DNA from: Pseudotabrizicola formosa
GTDB lineage: Bacteria > Pseudomonadota > Alphaproteobacteria > Rhodobacterales > Rhodobacteraceae
Reading direction: 5' to 3'
NCBI RefSeq assembly: GCF_002900965.1
Contig: NZ_PJOM01000005.1
Coordinates: 124,001 to 188,000, forward strand
DNA length: 64,000 bases
The number at the start of each line of letters is the position of its first letter. Positions within the stretch are counted from its first letter, which is position 1. Below, one piece after another: positions 27,574 through 36,963 of the stretch. The notes beneath the pieces were generated by a model. That model saw only the letters and a program-made list of their open reading frames with translations, ran no database searches and was not told the DNA's origin. The position numbers were made by a program, and so were the translations under genes.

Positions 27574-28511
27574 GACCCTGCATCCCGCAGCATAGCGCGC
27601 AGACTGTCCTCCAGCGCGATCTTCGGGGCCCAACCCGTGGCCGCCCTCAGGCGCGCGGGGCTGCCGATGCTTGTGCGGACAGCCGCGGGATTGTGCAGGC
27701 CGCCGTCGCGGATCACCGGCTGCCAGCCGCCAAGCCGGCACAGCAGGTCCAGAACCTGGTGCAAGCTGTGTCCCTGACCGCTGGCCACATTGAACATCCC
27801 CTGCGGACCTTTGGGCTGGCCCAGCCTCACCAGTGCCGCCGCCACATCGCGCACATCCACCCAGTCCCGCACCACCTGAGCGTTGGAAAGCGCGAAATCC
27901 GAAGGCTCCGCGCGCAGCTGCGCGGCAAAGAGCTGCGGCACCAGATGCGCAGGCTGGCCCGGGCCGGTCACATTGAACGGCACCGCGACCGCCAGATCAA
28001 GACCCAGCCGCTTGGCCTGTGCCAGCGCATGCAGCGTCACCGCCGCCTTGCTGACCCCATAAGCCCCGGCGGGGCGCAGCGGATGGTCTTCTCGGATGGC
28101 CTCCAGACCCTCCGGCATCGGCGCATAGATCGCGGCGGAGGACACCACCACCAGCCGCACGGGCCGCGGCAGGCCCGCCGCCGCCGCGATCAGCCGCGCC
28201 GTAGCGGTCAGATTGGCCGCCGTCAGCGCGGCCCGGCCCTCCTCGGTCGGGGGCGCTTGGGTCAGGCCAGCACAGTGGATGATGCCATCGGGCCGCAGGT
28301 CGGCCAGCAGGGCTTGCAGCGGATCGGTCACCAGATCGGCGCAACCTACCTCTGCCCCTGGCGGCACTGGCGCTGCCGGGGCCGTCCGGTACAGGGCAAT
28401 CGCGCGATGACCGCTGGCCAACAGGGCCTGCACAACCGCCCCGCCGACAAAGCCGCCCGCGCCGGTGACCAGCACCCGCCGCCCTGTGTTGTCCTGCCTG
28501 ATGGGGTCCAA
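27570..28511 (-). CDS. NAD-dependent epimerase/dehydratase (extended SDR)
   Basis: Extended short-chain dehydrogenase of about 313 residues acting on an unidentified (probably nucleotide-sugar) substrate. The Rossmann motif GAGGFVGGAVV lies at the N-terminus; VVVSSAAIYAP supplies the Ser/Tyr region and YGVSKAAVT the catalytic Y-x3-K. The start is uncertain: no ATG fits. TTG 28511 with GGAAAG upstream is chosen; TTG 28571, directly after the preceding gene, is the longer option. Last gene of the five-gene lipid-like cluster. It could make an activated sugar for the glycosyltransferases, which is inference. Confidence 0.8.
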   Translation of the reverse strand: MDPIRQDNTGRRVLVTGAGGFVGGAVVQALLASGHRAIALYRTAPAAPVPPGAEVGCADLVTDPLQALLADLRPDGIIHCAGLTQAPPTEEGRAALTAANLTATARLIAAAAGLPRPVRLVVVSSAAIYAPMPEGLEAIREDHPLRPAGAYGVSKAAVTLHALAQAKRLGLDLAVAVPFNVTGPGQPAHLVPQLFAAQLRAEPSDFALSNAQVVRDWVDVRDVAAALVRLGQPKGPQGMFNVASGQGHSLHQVLDLLCRLGGWQPVIRDGGLHNPAAVRTSIGSPARLRAATGWAPKIALEDSLRAMLRDAGS

Positions 28512-28577
28512 CGCGTCTTTCCGTGCCTGCCTGATGCAGCGCAGTTGGCGGCAAGACCCGGCGGCAATCAAGCCCTC

Positions 28578-29348
28578 TCAGCGCCCCGCATCCCCCTGTC
28601 TCGTGGCAAATGCGCCCTTGCCCTGCCGCAGCAATGCCATGCCGCCCCGCCCGGCCCCGGCCGGACCATACCGGGGATCAGCCCGGCGCAGATAGGCAAT
28701 CTGGCGCAAGGTTGTCGTGACACAGACGGTTCCCAGAATGTCGCGCATCATGCCGATATCGGCCCTGATACCCTCCCGCCAGCCGGTCTTTGCGGCCTTC
28801 GACGGGCTGGACACGCGCGGCCAGCCGACAATCGCCACCGACAGACCGGCGGCCTGAATATGGGTGTTCAGGAACACCTCCAGCCCAAAGCGTGGCAGCG
28901 CGTTCAGCCCCGGCAGAATCGGCCGGATCAGCCACATCGGCAGCACCCGCTCGCCGGTGATGTAATCGACGCCCAGCCAGTGCCAGACTCTTGGCGCATT
29001 GCCCCGCAGCGACAGCGCCACATCGGTCCGCCCTTCGGCCACCGGTGCCAGCAACTGTGACAGGTCTGCCGCGCATAACCCGGTCAGATCGGCATCCAGC
29101 AACAGCACATGGCTGGTACGAACCTCGCGCAGCGCCTGCGCCACCGCCGCCGACTTGCCCCGGTTGGGCCACAGCCGCACCACCCGCACCCCGGCGACCC
29201 GGGCCACCGCCGCCGTGTCATCGCGCGATCCGTCATCCACCACCACAACCGACTGGATCATCGGGTGATTCTGCACGGCGGCCAATACGGCGGTGAGGCG
29301 CGCGGCCTCGTTATGTGCGGGGATCAGACAGGTGAAGGTGGGTGTCAT
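28578..29348 (-). CDS. glycosyltransferase family 2
   Basis: Protein of 256 residues with a GT-A fold: LIPAHNEAARL at the start, VVVVDDGSRDDT (nucleotide-binding Asp), and LLLDADLTGL (the DxD-like metal site). No clear membrane helices, though WLIRPILPGL could associate with membrane. Start at ATG 29348 overlaps the DedA gene by 4 bp; the frame is open further upstream inside that gene. The acceptor is unknown; the neighbours suggest a lipid. Confidence 0.85.
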   Translation of the reverse strand: MTPTFTCLIPAHNEAARLTAVLAAVQNHPMIQSVVVVDDGSRDDTAAVARVAGVRVVRLWPNRGKSAAVAQALREVRTSHVLLLDADLTGLCAADLSQLLAPVAEGRTDVALSLRGNAPRVWHWLGVDYITGERVLPMWLIRPILPGLNALPRFGLEVFLNTHIQAAGLSVAIVGWPRVSSPSKAAKTGWREGIRADIGMMRDILGTVCVTTTLRQIAYLRRADPRYGPAGAGRGGMALLRQGKGAFATRQGDAGR

Positions 29349-29917
29349 GTGTCTTTCTCGCTGCGGGAGGTGAGATGAAAAAGGGCAAAGACAACAGCAC
29401 AGAACAGCACCAGCAGTGCCGCGCCGATCAGCCCCAGACCGGCCCGGCCGGTCACCGCGCCAAACCACCAGCCGAAGGCAAGGCAAAGGCCGGTCTTGGG
29501 CAGGGTCGCCAGCGTGTTCAGAACCAGAAACCGCATCACCGGCATCCGGGCCATGCCCGCCGCCAGCAACACGGCAAAGCCTGCCGAATGCGTCAGCTTG
29601 CCCAGCACCAGAAGTCGCCCGCCATTGCGCCGGAAGGTCCGCAGCGCGCCCGCCAGCCGCCGCCGCGTCACACCAAACCGCCCCAGCCAGGGCAGCGCCA
29701 GACCGGCGCGCCCCCGGCGCCCGATCCAGTACAGCACGACATCGCCCGCCAGATCGGCCACGACCAGCACGACAAAGGCCAGTTGCAACGGCACCAGCCC
29801 GGCCTTTGCCAGATAGCCTGTCACCACCGACACCACCGGCCCTTCCAGCAGGGCCAGGGGCGCGATGATCAGCAATCCGTAGTCGCGGATCAGCGCACCG
29901 ACATCCGCTTCGGTCAT
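29345..29917 (-). CDS. DedA/VTT-type membrane protein
   Basis: Hydrophobic protein of 190 residues. It carries a re-entrant-like segment LEGPVVSVVTGYLAKAG, then GRRGRAGLALPWLGRFG and RFLVLNTLATLPKTGLCLAFGWWFG, the DedA pattern of two membrane-dipping regions. Members of this family are linked to lipid scrambling or undecaprenyl-phosphate flipping. Start at ATG 29917; it lies between two glycosyltransferases and overlaps the GT2 gene by 4 bp. The context would suit movement of a lipid acceptor or product. Confidence 0.75.
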   Translation of the reverse strand: MTEADVGALIRDYGLLIIAPLALLEGPVVSVVTGYLAKAGLVPLQLAFVVLVVADLAGDVVLYWIGRRGRAGLALPWLGRFGVTRRRLAGALRTFRRNGGRLLVLGKLTHSAGFAVLLAAGMARMPVMRFLVLNTLATLPKTGLCLAFGWWFGAVTGRAGLGLIGAALLVLFCAVVFALFHLTSRSEKDT

Positions 29918-29921
29918 CCGC

Positions 29922-31046
29922 TTACTCGGCGGGCAGGGTGCGCGGCGCAGGCGACAGCACCGTGCCCCGCCAGTCAAAGCCCCGCCGCAGGAAGGTGGCC
30001 AGCCAGATCGGCAGCATCAGCAGATCGCGCAAGACCAATACCGGCACAGCCCACAGCCCCGCAGGCCAACCCGCGCGGGCGGCCACAAAGATCTCTGCCA
30101 GATACCACACAGCCGCATACAGCAGCCCGTAAACCGGATCGGCCCCCGTCATCATCAAGGCTCCGAAGGCAGCGGCAACCGGCACCAGACCGCCGTTCAG
30201 AACCTCAAGGGCGAACAGAACCGGAAAGGCGTCCCGCCGCACCCGGCTCCACCGCACCTGCCGGGTCCAGACCTGCGCAAGGCTGCGCCGCCCGATCGGC
30301 TGGGCAAAGGGCAGGGGGGTCAGCGTCACCTCGCGCCCCAGCGACCGCGTGATCTGCGTGGCGGCCGCATCTTCGGCCAGGGTCTGCCCCAAAGCCCGCA
30401 ACCCACCGGCATGTTCCAGCAAGGGCTTGTTGAAGAACAGCGTCTTGCCCTGCGCAAAGGCGGGGCCGATGCTGGCGGCGGCATGTTGCAGCAGCGCCTG
30501 ATTGCTGTTGAGAAAGGCACATTCCAAAGCGCCCCCCAGATTTTGCGGACGGCTCCCCACCGGGGGCGAAGACACCAGCCCGGTGGCGGGCCCCCAGCTT
30601 CCCACCACCGTCGCCAGATAATCCGGCGGCAGCATCAGATTGCTGTCGGTCATGCAGACCCAGTCCCCGCTGGCCGCAGCCCAGCCCTTGAACACATTGT
30701 TCAGCTTCGGATTGCCCGAAATCCGGTCCAGCCCGATCAGCAACCGCGCGGGTACCTGTGGGTTGCGCGCGATCAGACGGTTGACCAATGCGATCACCGG
30801 GTCATCCGGGCTTTGCGCGCAAAAGATAACCTCATAGCGCGGATAGTCCTGATCGAAGGAGGATTGCAGCGTTTCCGCGTCAAACGCATCCACCCCGCAA
30901 ACCGGGCGCAGCAGGGTCACGAACGGGGTGCCGATCACACCTGCCGCCGGTGCCCTGCGCCGCAGCCGGTGCAGATACAGCCCCACGGCCCCCAGATGCG
31001 CCAGCAAAAGCACCGCCGCCACTGTGGTCAAAGCCAAAGCCATCAT
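29922..31046 (-). CDS. membrane glycosyltransferase, GT21 (ceramide/diacylglycerol glucosyltransferase) type
   Basis: Protein of 374 residues with an N-terminal helix (LALTTVAAVLLLAHLGAVGLYL) and several C-terminal helices. The GT21 fingerprint is complete: FDQDYPRYEVIFC, CMTDSNLML (D2), ALGQTLAEDAA (D3) and the RQVRWSR (Q/R-x-x-RW) motif. In alphaproteobacteria this family includes enzymes that glycosylate diacylglycerol. Start at ATG 31046 (or 31043) with GGAGG upstream, overlapping the phosphoesterase gene by 4 bp. Diacylglycerol as acceptor is inferred from the PlcP-like partner. Confidence 0.82.
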   Translation of the reverse strand: MMALALTTVAAVLLLAHLGAVGLYLHRLRRRAPAAGVIGTPFVTLLRPVCGVDAFDAETLQSSFDQDYPRYEVIFCAQSPDDPVIALVNRLIARNPQVPARLLIGLDRISGNPKLNNVFKGWAAASGDWVCMTDSNLMLPPDYLATVVGSWGPATGLVSSPPVGSRPQNLGGALECAFLNSNQALLQHAAASIGPAFAQGKTLFFNKPLLEHAGGLRALGQTLAEDAAATQITRSLGREVTLTPLPFAQPIGRRSLAQVWTRQVRWSRVRRDAFPVLFALEVLNGGLVPVAAAFGALMMTGADPVYGLLYAAVWYLAEIFVAARAGWPAGLWAVPVLVLRDLLMLPIWLATFLRRGFDWRGTVLSPAPRTLPAE

Positions 31047-31837
31047 GTTGCCCCCTCCAGATCCTGCGCCGCCAATCCGCTGCGCAGGGCCGCAGCCTCT
31101 GGCCGCCAGCACAGCAGGCGCAGGCTGCCATCAGGCTGTTCCGACAGCGCCGTCATGCTGTCCAGCCAGTCGCCGCAATTGGCATAGGTCAGACCATGGT
31201 CATCATGCAGACCCGCGATGTGGAAGTGCCCGCAAATCACCCCATGCACCCCATGCGCCCGCGCCATCTCCACCAGCCGGCGTTCATGCCTGCGCCCCCG
31301 GTACAACAGCGAATTGACCCCGGCCAGCAGCGCCTCGATGGTGCTGCGCGCCTCTGCCGAACTGCCACGCCGCAGCACCGACAGCCCCCGGTCCACCCGC
31401 CGCAGCACGTGGTCGATCCGGCTGCCCAGACGGGTCATCGTATGAGACCGTACCGCGCGCGCATCCGCAATATCGCCATGCAGCACCAGATAGCGGCGCT
31501 GATCCCCGGCCTGATGGATCACATGATCCACCGCCGCCACGGCCAGATGCTTCGGGGCGGGGGCCTGCGTCGGGTCCGGGTCATGATTGCCGCGCAGATA
31601 GTGGATCACCGCCCCCGCCCTCTGCCGGTCGCGCAGGTGATCAACCACCTGCTGCGCCTCTTCGGTCCAATGCGGCAAGAGCGGCTGCCACAGGTCCAGC
31701 ACATCGCCGACCAGAAAATAGGTCTTGGCATGGTTGTGCTGCAGGAAAGACAGGATCAGGTCTGCCCGGCTGCCCAAGGCCCCAAGATGCAGGTCTGACA
31801 GGAACAAGGCGCTGTGATGTCTGACTGATCCGGTCAT
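31043..31837 (-). CDS. plcP: PlcP-like metallophosphoesterase (putative phospholipase C)
   Basis: Calcineurin-type phosphoesterase of 264 residues with all metal motifs: FLSDLHLG, LVGDVLDLW, LRGNHDPD, LVLHGD and ICGHFH. It resembles LpxH-annotated proteins, but in alphaproteobacteria such proteins next to glycosyltransferases include PlcP, which cleaves phospholipid head groups to diacylglycerol during phosphate limitation. Start at ATG 31837 is set by GGAG 7 nt upstream; the frame is open to 31969. First gene of the cluster, with a palindrome 21 bp upstream and a degenerate Pho-box-like array further up. A role in lipid A synthesis (LpxH) or as another UDP-lipid hydrolase cannot be excluded. 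Confidence 0.65.
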   Translation of the reverse strand: MTGSVRHHSALFLSDLHLGALGSRADLILSFLQHNHAKTYFLVGDVLDLWQPLLPHWTEEAQQVVDHLRDRQRAGAVIHYLRGNHDPDPTQAPAPKHLAVAAVDHVIHQAGDQRRYLVLHGDIADARAVRSHTMTRLGSRIDHVLRRVDRGLSVLRRGSSAEARSTIEALLAGVNSLLYRGRRHERRLVEMARAHGVHGVICGHFHIAGLHDDHGLTYANCGDWLDSMTALSEQPDGSLRLLCWRPEAAALRSGLAAQDLEGAT

Positions 31838-31857
31838 GCGCCTGCTCCGCTTTGCCC

Positions 31858-31880
31858 TTTGCGCCAAGCCTTGGCGCAAA
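31858..31880. promoter_or_regulatory. perfect 11-bp inverted repeat upstream of plcP
   Basis: Arms TTTGCGCCAAG (31858-31868) and CTTGGCGCAAA (31870-31880) flank a single base. The element sits 21-43 bp upstream of the start codon, where a repressor operator would act. The 1-nt centre makes an RNA hairpin less likely than a DNA-binding site. Confidence 0.5.
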
Positions 31881-31894
31881 AGCGCAACGGTCGT

Positions 31895-31923
31895 GTGAAG
31901 GATTTGCTGCATTGCGGCGACAG
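31895..31923 (-). promoter_or_regulatory. degenerate Pho-box-like array upstream of plcP
   Basis: On the minus strand three heptamers are spaced by 4 nt: CTGTCGC, ATGCAGC and CCTTCAC. The last is identical to the second half-site of the clear Pho box of pstS in this window; the first matches the CTGTC core. The middle one is poor. Position (58-86 bp upstream of the start) is similar to that at pstS. Confidence 0.3.
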
Positions 31924-31975
31924 TTGCGGCCAAGGCAGGCCCACTCATGGGCGCCGCGCCACCCGGCACGCCGGG

Positions 31976-33307
31976 TCAGATCAGCGCCCGACAGGCCTTT
32001 GCGGCGGCCTGCACGATGCCGTCGCGTGCGATGTGCCGCCCATCCCGCACCACATGCCGCCCCATCGCCCAGACATCCGCAACCGTCAGATCCCGCCCGA
32101 AAACCCAGCGGTCCAGCACATGGTCATCGGCCATATCAAGACCCATCGGGTCATGCAGCGCCACCAGATCGGCCGGCGCGCCCGCCGCGATCTGCGGGGC
32201 CGGGGCCCCAAGCGCCTGCGCCCCGCCACGGGCCGCCCCCAGAACCAGCCGCGCGCCGGTAGACCCGGTATCGGCACAGAGATTGCGCGCGCGGCGGTGC
32301 AGGCGCTGCGAATATTCCAGCATCCGCGCCTCTCCTGCCGCCGTGATCTGCACATTGCTGTCGGTGCCGAACCCGAACCGCCCCCCCGCCGCCAGAAACG
32401 GCTCGGCAGGGAAAATCCCATCCCCCAGATTGGCCTCGGTGATCGGGCACAGGCCGACCACGGCACCCCTGTCGGCAATGCCCTGCACCTCGGCCGGGGT
32501 CAGATGCGTGGCGTGGATCAGGCACCACTCCGGCCCGACCGGGGCCCGGTCCAGCAGATACGCCACCGGGCGCTGGTCGCAAAAGGCAAGGCAATCCTCC
32601 ACCTCCTGCACCTGCTCGGCAATGTGCAGGTGCAAGGGCCGCCCCGGAAAGGCCTGCGCCAGCGCGGTGATCTGCTCCATCGTCGCCGCGCGCAGCGAAT
32701 GCGGTGCCAGCCCCACCCGGTCCTGCCCCCGCGCCATCCCGTCGCAGGCCTCCACCAGACGCGCAAACCCGTCGATATCATCTAAGAACCTGCGCTGCCC
32801 CTCACCTGCGGGTTTCGGGCCAAAGCCGCCATGGGCATAGAACACCGGCAGATGCGTCAGGCTGATCCCGGTCTCCTCCGCCGCCGCGAAGATGCGGCAG
32901 GACATCTCGGCCGGGTCATCATAGCGCGACCCATCCGGGCGGTGGTGCAGATAGTGGAACTCCCCCACCCGGGTAAACCCCGCCTCGAGCATTTCCACAT
33001 AGGCCAGCGCAGCAATCGCCTGCATCGCCTCCGGTGTCAGGTTCAGGGCAAAGCGATACATCATCTCGCGCCAGGTCCAGAAACTGTCTGGCCCCGGTCC
33101 GCGCTGTTCGGTCAGGCCGGAAAAGCCGCGCTGAAACGCATGGCTGTGCAGGTTTGGCAGGCCGGGAATCACACTCCCGGCCCGGTGATCCCCGGGCTGC
33201 GGCGGGGTGCCTGCCGTGACGCGCTCAATCCGCCCGCCCGCCAGCACCAGCCGCACATCGCGCGCCCAGCCTTCGGGCAGCAGAGCAGTCCGGGCGTGCA
33301 GCGTCAT
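31976..33307 (-). CDS. hutF: formimidoylglutamate deiminase HutF
   Basis: Amidohydrolase-superfamily enzyme of 443 residues converting N-formimino-glutamate to N-formylglutamate and ammonia, the marker of the five-step histidine pathway. Motifs: LPNLHSHAFQRGFSG (metal His pair), VGEFHYLHHRPDG, GLAPHSLRA, LHLHIAEQVQEVEDC and CPITEANLGDGIFP followed by FGTDSNVQI. Start at ATG 33307, preceded by AGAGGA; longer frames upstream cross the promoter region. Divergent from hutI. Its product is the substrate of HutG. Confidence 0.94.
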   Translation of the reverse strand: MTLHARTALLPEGWARDVRLVLAGGRIERVTAGTPPQPGDHRAGSVIPGLPNLHSHAFQRGFSGLTEQRGPGPDSFWTWREMMYRFALNLTPEAMQAIAALAYVEMLEAGFTRVGEFHYLHHRPDGSRYDDPAEMSCRIFAAAEETGISLTHLPVFYAHGGFGPKPAGEGQRRFLDDIDGFARLVEACDGMARGQDRVGLAPHSLRAATMEQITALAQAFPGRPLHLHIAEQVQEVEDCLAFCDQRPVAYLLDRAPVGPEWCLIHATHLTPAEVQGIADRGAVVGLCPITEANLGDGIFPAEPFLAAGGRFGFGTDSNVQITAAGEARMLEYSQRLHRRARNLCADTGSTGARLVLGAARGGAQALGAPAPQIAAGAPADLVALHDPMGLDMADDHVLDRWVFGRDLTVADVWAMGRHVVRDGRHIARDGIVQAAAKACRALI

Positions 33308-33339
33308 GGCGGTTTCCTCTGCCAAAGGGGCTATGCAAG

Positions 33340-33366
33340 TGATCTTTGATATGTATATACTTGAAA
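33340..33366. promoter_or_regulatory. candidate HutC operator between hutF and hutI
   Basis: An AT-rich stretch in the divergent region contains the perfect palindrome GTATATAC (33353-33360) followed by TTG. HutC operators described in other bacteria are built around similar TGTATATAC-type repeats. The position between the two divergent hut units fits, but the wider symmetry is poor. Confidence 0.45.
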
Positions 33367-33428
33367 CAGACGCAAAGGAAGCAAAACCTTTTCCACACAC
33401 CCTTTCCCACCTGCCAAAGGGGGCCGCC

Positions 33429-34631
33429 ATGCCAGCCACGCTCTGGACCAATGCAAGGGTTGTTACCGCCGATGGCGGCATCCCCCGCGCCCCGCAGCCG
33501 GGCGCGCTGGAGGTGCTGACCGAAGGCGGCCAGATCCTCGCCGTCGGCCCGGCGCTCCCCCGTGCCGGGGCCGCGATCATGGATTGCGCAGGCCGCCTGC
33601 TGACCCCCGCCCCGATCGACTGCCACACCCATCTGGTCTTCGGCGGCGACCGGGCGACCGAATTCGAAATGCGGCTCGATGGCGTGCCCTATGCCCAGAT
33701 CGCGGCACAGGGCGGCGGCATCAGGGCCAGCATGCGCGCCACACGCGCCATGGATGTGGATTCGCTGGTGGCCGCCAGCCTGCCAAGGCTGGATCATCTG
33801 CTGGCCGAAGGCACCGGCACGGTCGAGGTCAAATCCGGCTACGGCCTGTCGGTTGCGGCAGAGCTGACCATGCTGCGCGCCGCCCGCGCGTTGGGCCAGG
33901 CACGGCGGGTGCGCATCTGCACCACATGGCTGGCCGCCCATGCCCTTCCGCCAGATTATGAAGGCCGCCCCGAGGCCTATATCGCCGAGGTGGCGATTCC
34001 CGGCCTGACCGCCGCCCATGCCGAAGGTCTGGTCGATGCGGTGGACAGTTTCTGCGAAACCATCGCGTTCACGCCCGACCAACTGGCTCCGCTCTACGAT
34101 CACGCCCGCGCTTTGGGCCTTCCGGTCAAGATCCATGCCGAACAGCTGTCGCAGAGCGGGGGCACCGCCTTTGCCTGCGGCTACAACGCCCTGTCGGCAG
34201 ACCATCTGGAACACGCAACTGCGGCAGACGCGCAGGCCATGGCCGCCTCCGGCACCGTGGCCGTGCTGCTGCCCGGTGCCTTTTATACCTTGCGCGAAAC
34301 CGTCCTGCCCCCGGTGGCCGCCTTCCGGGCGGCGGGCGTGTCGATGGCGCTGGCCACCGATTGCAACCCCGGCACCTCGCCGCTGACCTCCATCCTGCTC
34401 ACCATGAACATGGGGGCCACGCTGTTCCGCCTGACCGTGGCCGAATGTCTGCTGGCCGTCACCGCCCATGCCGCCCGCGCGCTGGGCCTGCAAGATGTTA
34501 CCGGGCGCATCGCCCCCGGCCTCGCGGCGGATATGGCGCTGTGGGATGTGCAAACCCCGGCGCAACTGGTGGCGCGGATCGGATTCAACCCGCTGCATGC
34601 GCGGATCTATCAAGGAGAGCGGGTCGCATGA
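33429..34631 (+). CDS. hutI: imidazolonepropionase HutI
   Basis: Metal-dependent hydrolase of 400 residues opening imidazolone propionate to formiminoglutamate. Visible: [20 protein letters not shown] (metal ligands and substrate loop), [38 protein letters not shown] and [13 protein letters not shown]. Length matches the family. Start at ATG 33429 ([11 protein letters not shown]); upstream in-frame sequence lies in the promoter region. It overlaps hutH by 4 bp and leads the hutIHGUD unit. Confidence 0.95.
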   Translation: MPATLWTNARVVTADGGIPRAPQPGALEVLTEGGQILAVGPALPRAGAAIMDCAGRLLTPAPIDCHTHLVFGGDRATEFEMRLDGVPYAQIAAQGGGIRASMRATRAMDVDSLVAASLPRLDHLLAEGTGTVEVKSGYGLSVAAELTMLRAARALGQARRVRICTTWLAAHALPPDYEGRPEAYIAEVAIPGLTAAHAEGLVDAVDSFCETIAFTPDQLAPLYDHARALGLPVKIHAEQLSQSGGTAFACGYNALSADHLEHATAADAQAMAASGTVAVLLPGAFYTLRETVLPPVAAFRAAGVSMALATDCNPGTSPLTSILLTMNMGATLFRLTVAECLLAVTAHAARALGLQDVTGRIAPGLAADMALWDVQTPAQLVARIGFNPLHARIYQGERVA

Positions 34632-36160
34632 CCGACATGATCCTGACCCCCGGCACAGTGCCGCTGTCTACCTTGCGTCACCTCTACTGGCAGGGCGGCG
34701 CGCCCAGCCTGACCCCCGCCTGCGCCCCCGCCGTGGCCCGCGCCGCGGCCCGGATTGCCGAAGTCGCCGCAGGCGACGCAGCGGTCTACGGCGTCAATAC
34801 CGGCTTTGGCAAACTTGCCTCCATCCGCATCGCAGCGGGTGATGTGGCGCAGTTGCAGCGCAACCTGATCCTGTCGCATTGCTGCGGGGTAGGGGCCCCG
34901 CTCGACGCCTCCGTGGTGCGCCTGATCCTGACGCTCAAGCTGATGTCACTTGGCCGCGGCGCCTCCGGCACGCGGCCAGAGGTGGTGGCGCTGATTGAGG
35001 GGATGCTCGCCCATAACATAATGCCGGTAATCCCCGAAAAAGGCTCGGTCGGCGCCTCTGGCGATCTGGCCCCGCTTGCCCATATGGCAGCGGTGATGAT
35101 CGGCGAAGGCGAAGCCTTTGTCGGCGACACCCGCCTGCCGGGGGCGCAAGCCTTGGCAAGCGCCGGTCTGGCCCCGGTGGTACTGGCCGCCAAGGAAGGT
35201 CTGGCGCTGATCAACGGCACGCAGGTCTCCACCGCCCTCGCCCTCGCCGGCCTGTTCCGGGCCGAACGCGCCCTGCGCGCGGCCATCGTCACCGGCGCGC
35301 TGTCCACCGATGCCGCCATGGGCTCCACCGCCCCCTTTGCGGCGGAAATCCACGCCTTGCGCGGCCATCGGGGCCAGATCGACGTGGCCGCCAGCTTGCG
35401 CGCCCTGCTGACCGGCAGCCAGATCCGCGACAGCCACGTAACGGGCGATGAACGCGTGCAAGACCCCTACTGCATCCGCTGCCATCCACAGGTGGCGGGG
35501 GCCGCGCTGGACATTCTGCGGGGCGTCGCCCGCACGCTGGAGATCGAGGCGAATGCCGCAACCGACAACCCGCTGGTCCTGTCGGATGGCTCGGTCGTCT
35601 CTGGCGGCAATTTCCACGCCGAACCCGTGGCCTTCGCCGCCGACATCACCGCCTTGGCGGTCGCCGAAATCGGCGCCATCGCCCAACGCCGCATCGCCCT
35701 GCTGGTCGATCCCGCGCTGAACTTCGGCCTGCCGGGGTTCCTCACCCCAAAACCGGGCCTGAACTCGGGCCTGATGATCGCCGAAGTCACCTCCGCCGCC
35801 TTGATGAGCGAAAACAAGATGCTGGCGCACCCGGCCTCGGTCGATTCCACCCCCACCTCGGCCAACCAAGAGGATCACGTGTCGATGGCCTGCCACGGCG
35901 CGCGGCGCCTGCTGGCCATGACCCAGAACCTGAACTGGATCATCGGGGTTGAGGCGATGGTGGCCGCGCAAGGTGTCGAAATGCGCGGCCCACTCACAAC
36001 CTCCCCCGCCTTGCAGGCCGCGATTGCCGCAATCCGCGCCCAAATTCCGGCGCTGGAGGCAGACCGCTTCATGGGCACCGATATGGAGGCGGCGGGCGAT
36101 CTGGTCGCCTCCGGCGCGCTGGAGGCGGCCGGCGCGGACCTTCTGCCATGGGTGGCATGA
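34628..36160 (+). CDS. hutH: histidine ammonia-lyase HutH
   Basis: Enzyme of 510 residues removing ammonia from histidine to give urocanate. The A143-S144-G145 triad in [16 protein letters not shown] forms the MIO prosthetic group, and VNTGFG (about residue 56) and [12 protein letters not shown] are conserved active-site regions. Size equals Pseudomonas HutH. Start at ATG 34628 with the 4-bp overlap to hutI; hutG overlaps its stop. Confidence 0.96.
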   Translation: MTDMILTPGTVPLSTLRHLYWQGGAPSLTPACAPAVARAAARIAEVAAGDAAVYGVNTGFGKLASIRIAAGDVAQLQRNLILSHCCGVGAPLDASVVRLILTLKLMSLGRGASGTRPEVVALIEGMLAHNIMPVIPEKGSVGASGDLAPLAHMAAVMIGEGEAFVGDTRLPGAQALASAGLAPVVLAAKEGLALINGTQVSTALALAGLFRAERALRAAIVTGALSTDAAMGSTAPFAAEIHALRGHRGQIDVAASLRALLTGSQIRDSHVTGDERVQDPYCIRCHPQVAGAALDILRGVARTLEIEANAATDNPLVLSDGSVVSGGNFHAEPVAFAADITALAVAEIGAIAQRRIALLVDPALNFGLPGFLTPKPGLNSGLMIAEVTSAALMSENKMLAHPASVDSTPTSANQEDHVSMACHGARRLLAMTQNLNWIIGVEAMVAAQGVEMRGPLTTSPALQAAIAAIRAQIPALEADRFMGTDMEAAGDLVASGALEAAGADLLPWVA

Positions 36161-36951
36161 TGTACCCCGTTCAGGTGCGCCGGGGCGACGGCCCGCTCAT
36201 CCTCGCCTTCCCGCATGTCGGCACCGAACTCCCGCCACAGGTCGCCGCCCGCCTGAACGCCGAAGGCCAGCGCTTGCGCGACACCGACTGGCATATCCAC
36301 ACCCTCTACGCCAACCTGATCCCTGGCCTGACCACCGTCACCGCCACGCAATCGCGCTATGTGATCGACCTCAACCGCGACCCGTCAGGCGCCAGCCTCT
36401 ACCCCGGCCAGACCACCACCGGCCTGATCCCGGAGACCACCTTCGACAATGTGCCGATCTGGCAGCAGCCGCCCGGCCCGCAGGATGTGGCGCATTGGCT
36501 GCAAGCCGTGCACCAGCCCTACCACGCCGCCCTCGCGTCTGAAATCGCCCGCGTCCAGGCGCGCCACGGGGTCGCAATCCTCTATGACTGCCACTCCATC
36601 CGCTCGCAGATCCCGTGGCTGTTCCCCGGCACACTGCCCGACCTCAACATCGGCACCAACAATGGCACCACCTGCGCCCCCGAACTGGAGCAAGCGGTGA
36701 CCCGGATCGCCGCCGCCTCCGGCCACACATGGGTGCTGAACGGGCGCTTCAAGGGCGGCTGGACCACCCGCCACTATGGCCACCCCGAGGCGCAAGTGCA
36801 CGTCCTCCAGATGGAACTGTCGCAGATCACCCATCTGGAGACCGAAGCCCCGCCCTTCGCGCTGCACCCCGCCCGCAGCGCCCATCTGCGCCAGACCCTT
36901 ACCCAAATCCTCGCCACGCTGGCCGATCTGGCCCCGCGTCTGGCCCGCTGA
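36157..36951 (+). CDS. hutG: N-formylglutamate deformylase HutG
   Basis: Zn-type deformylase of 264 residues producing glutamate and formate, the last step of the HutF branch. Motifs: [61 protein letters not shown] and [13 protein letters not shown]. Two adjacent ATGs (36157, 36160) are possible; 36157 overlaps the hutH stop by 4 bp. This is a true HutG; the related protein at 59093 belongs to another branch. Confidence 0.93.
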   Translation: MMYPVQVRRGDGPLILAFPHVGTELPPQVAARLNAEGQRLRDTDWHIHTLYANLIPGLTTVTATQSRYVIDLNRDPSGASLYPGQTTTGLIPETTFDNVPIWQQPPGPQDVAHWLQAVHQPYHAALASEIARVQARHGVAILYDCHSIRSQIPWLFPGTLPDLNIGTNNGTTCAPELEQAVTRIAAASGHTWVLNGRFKGGWTTRHYGHPEAQVHVLQMELSQITHLETEAPPFALHPARSAHLRQTLTQILATLADLAPRLAR

Positions 36952-36963
36952 CAGGAGGCAAAC

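Noticed and set aside
31838-31969. N-terminal extension of the PlcP-like protein
   Set aside because: Arg/Ala-rich and absent from family pattern; the ATG at 31837 has GGAG at the right distance, and the extension would run through the palindrome.
33308-33628. Long upstream extension of hutF
   Set aside because: It would cross the divergent promoter region and enter hutI; the conserved start is at 33307.
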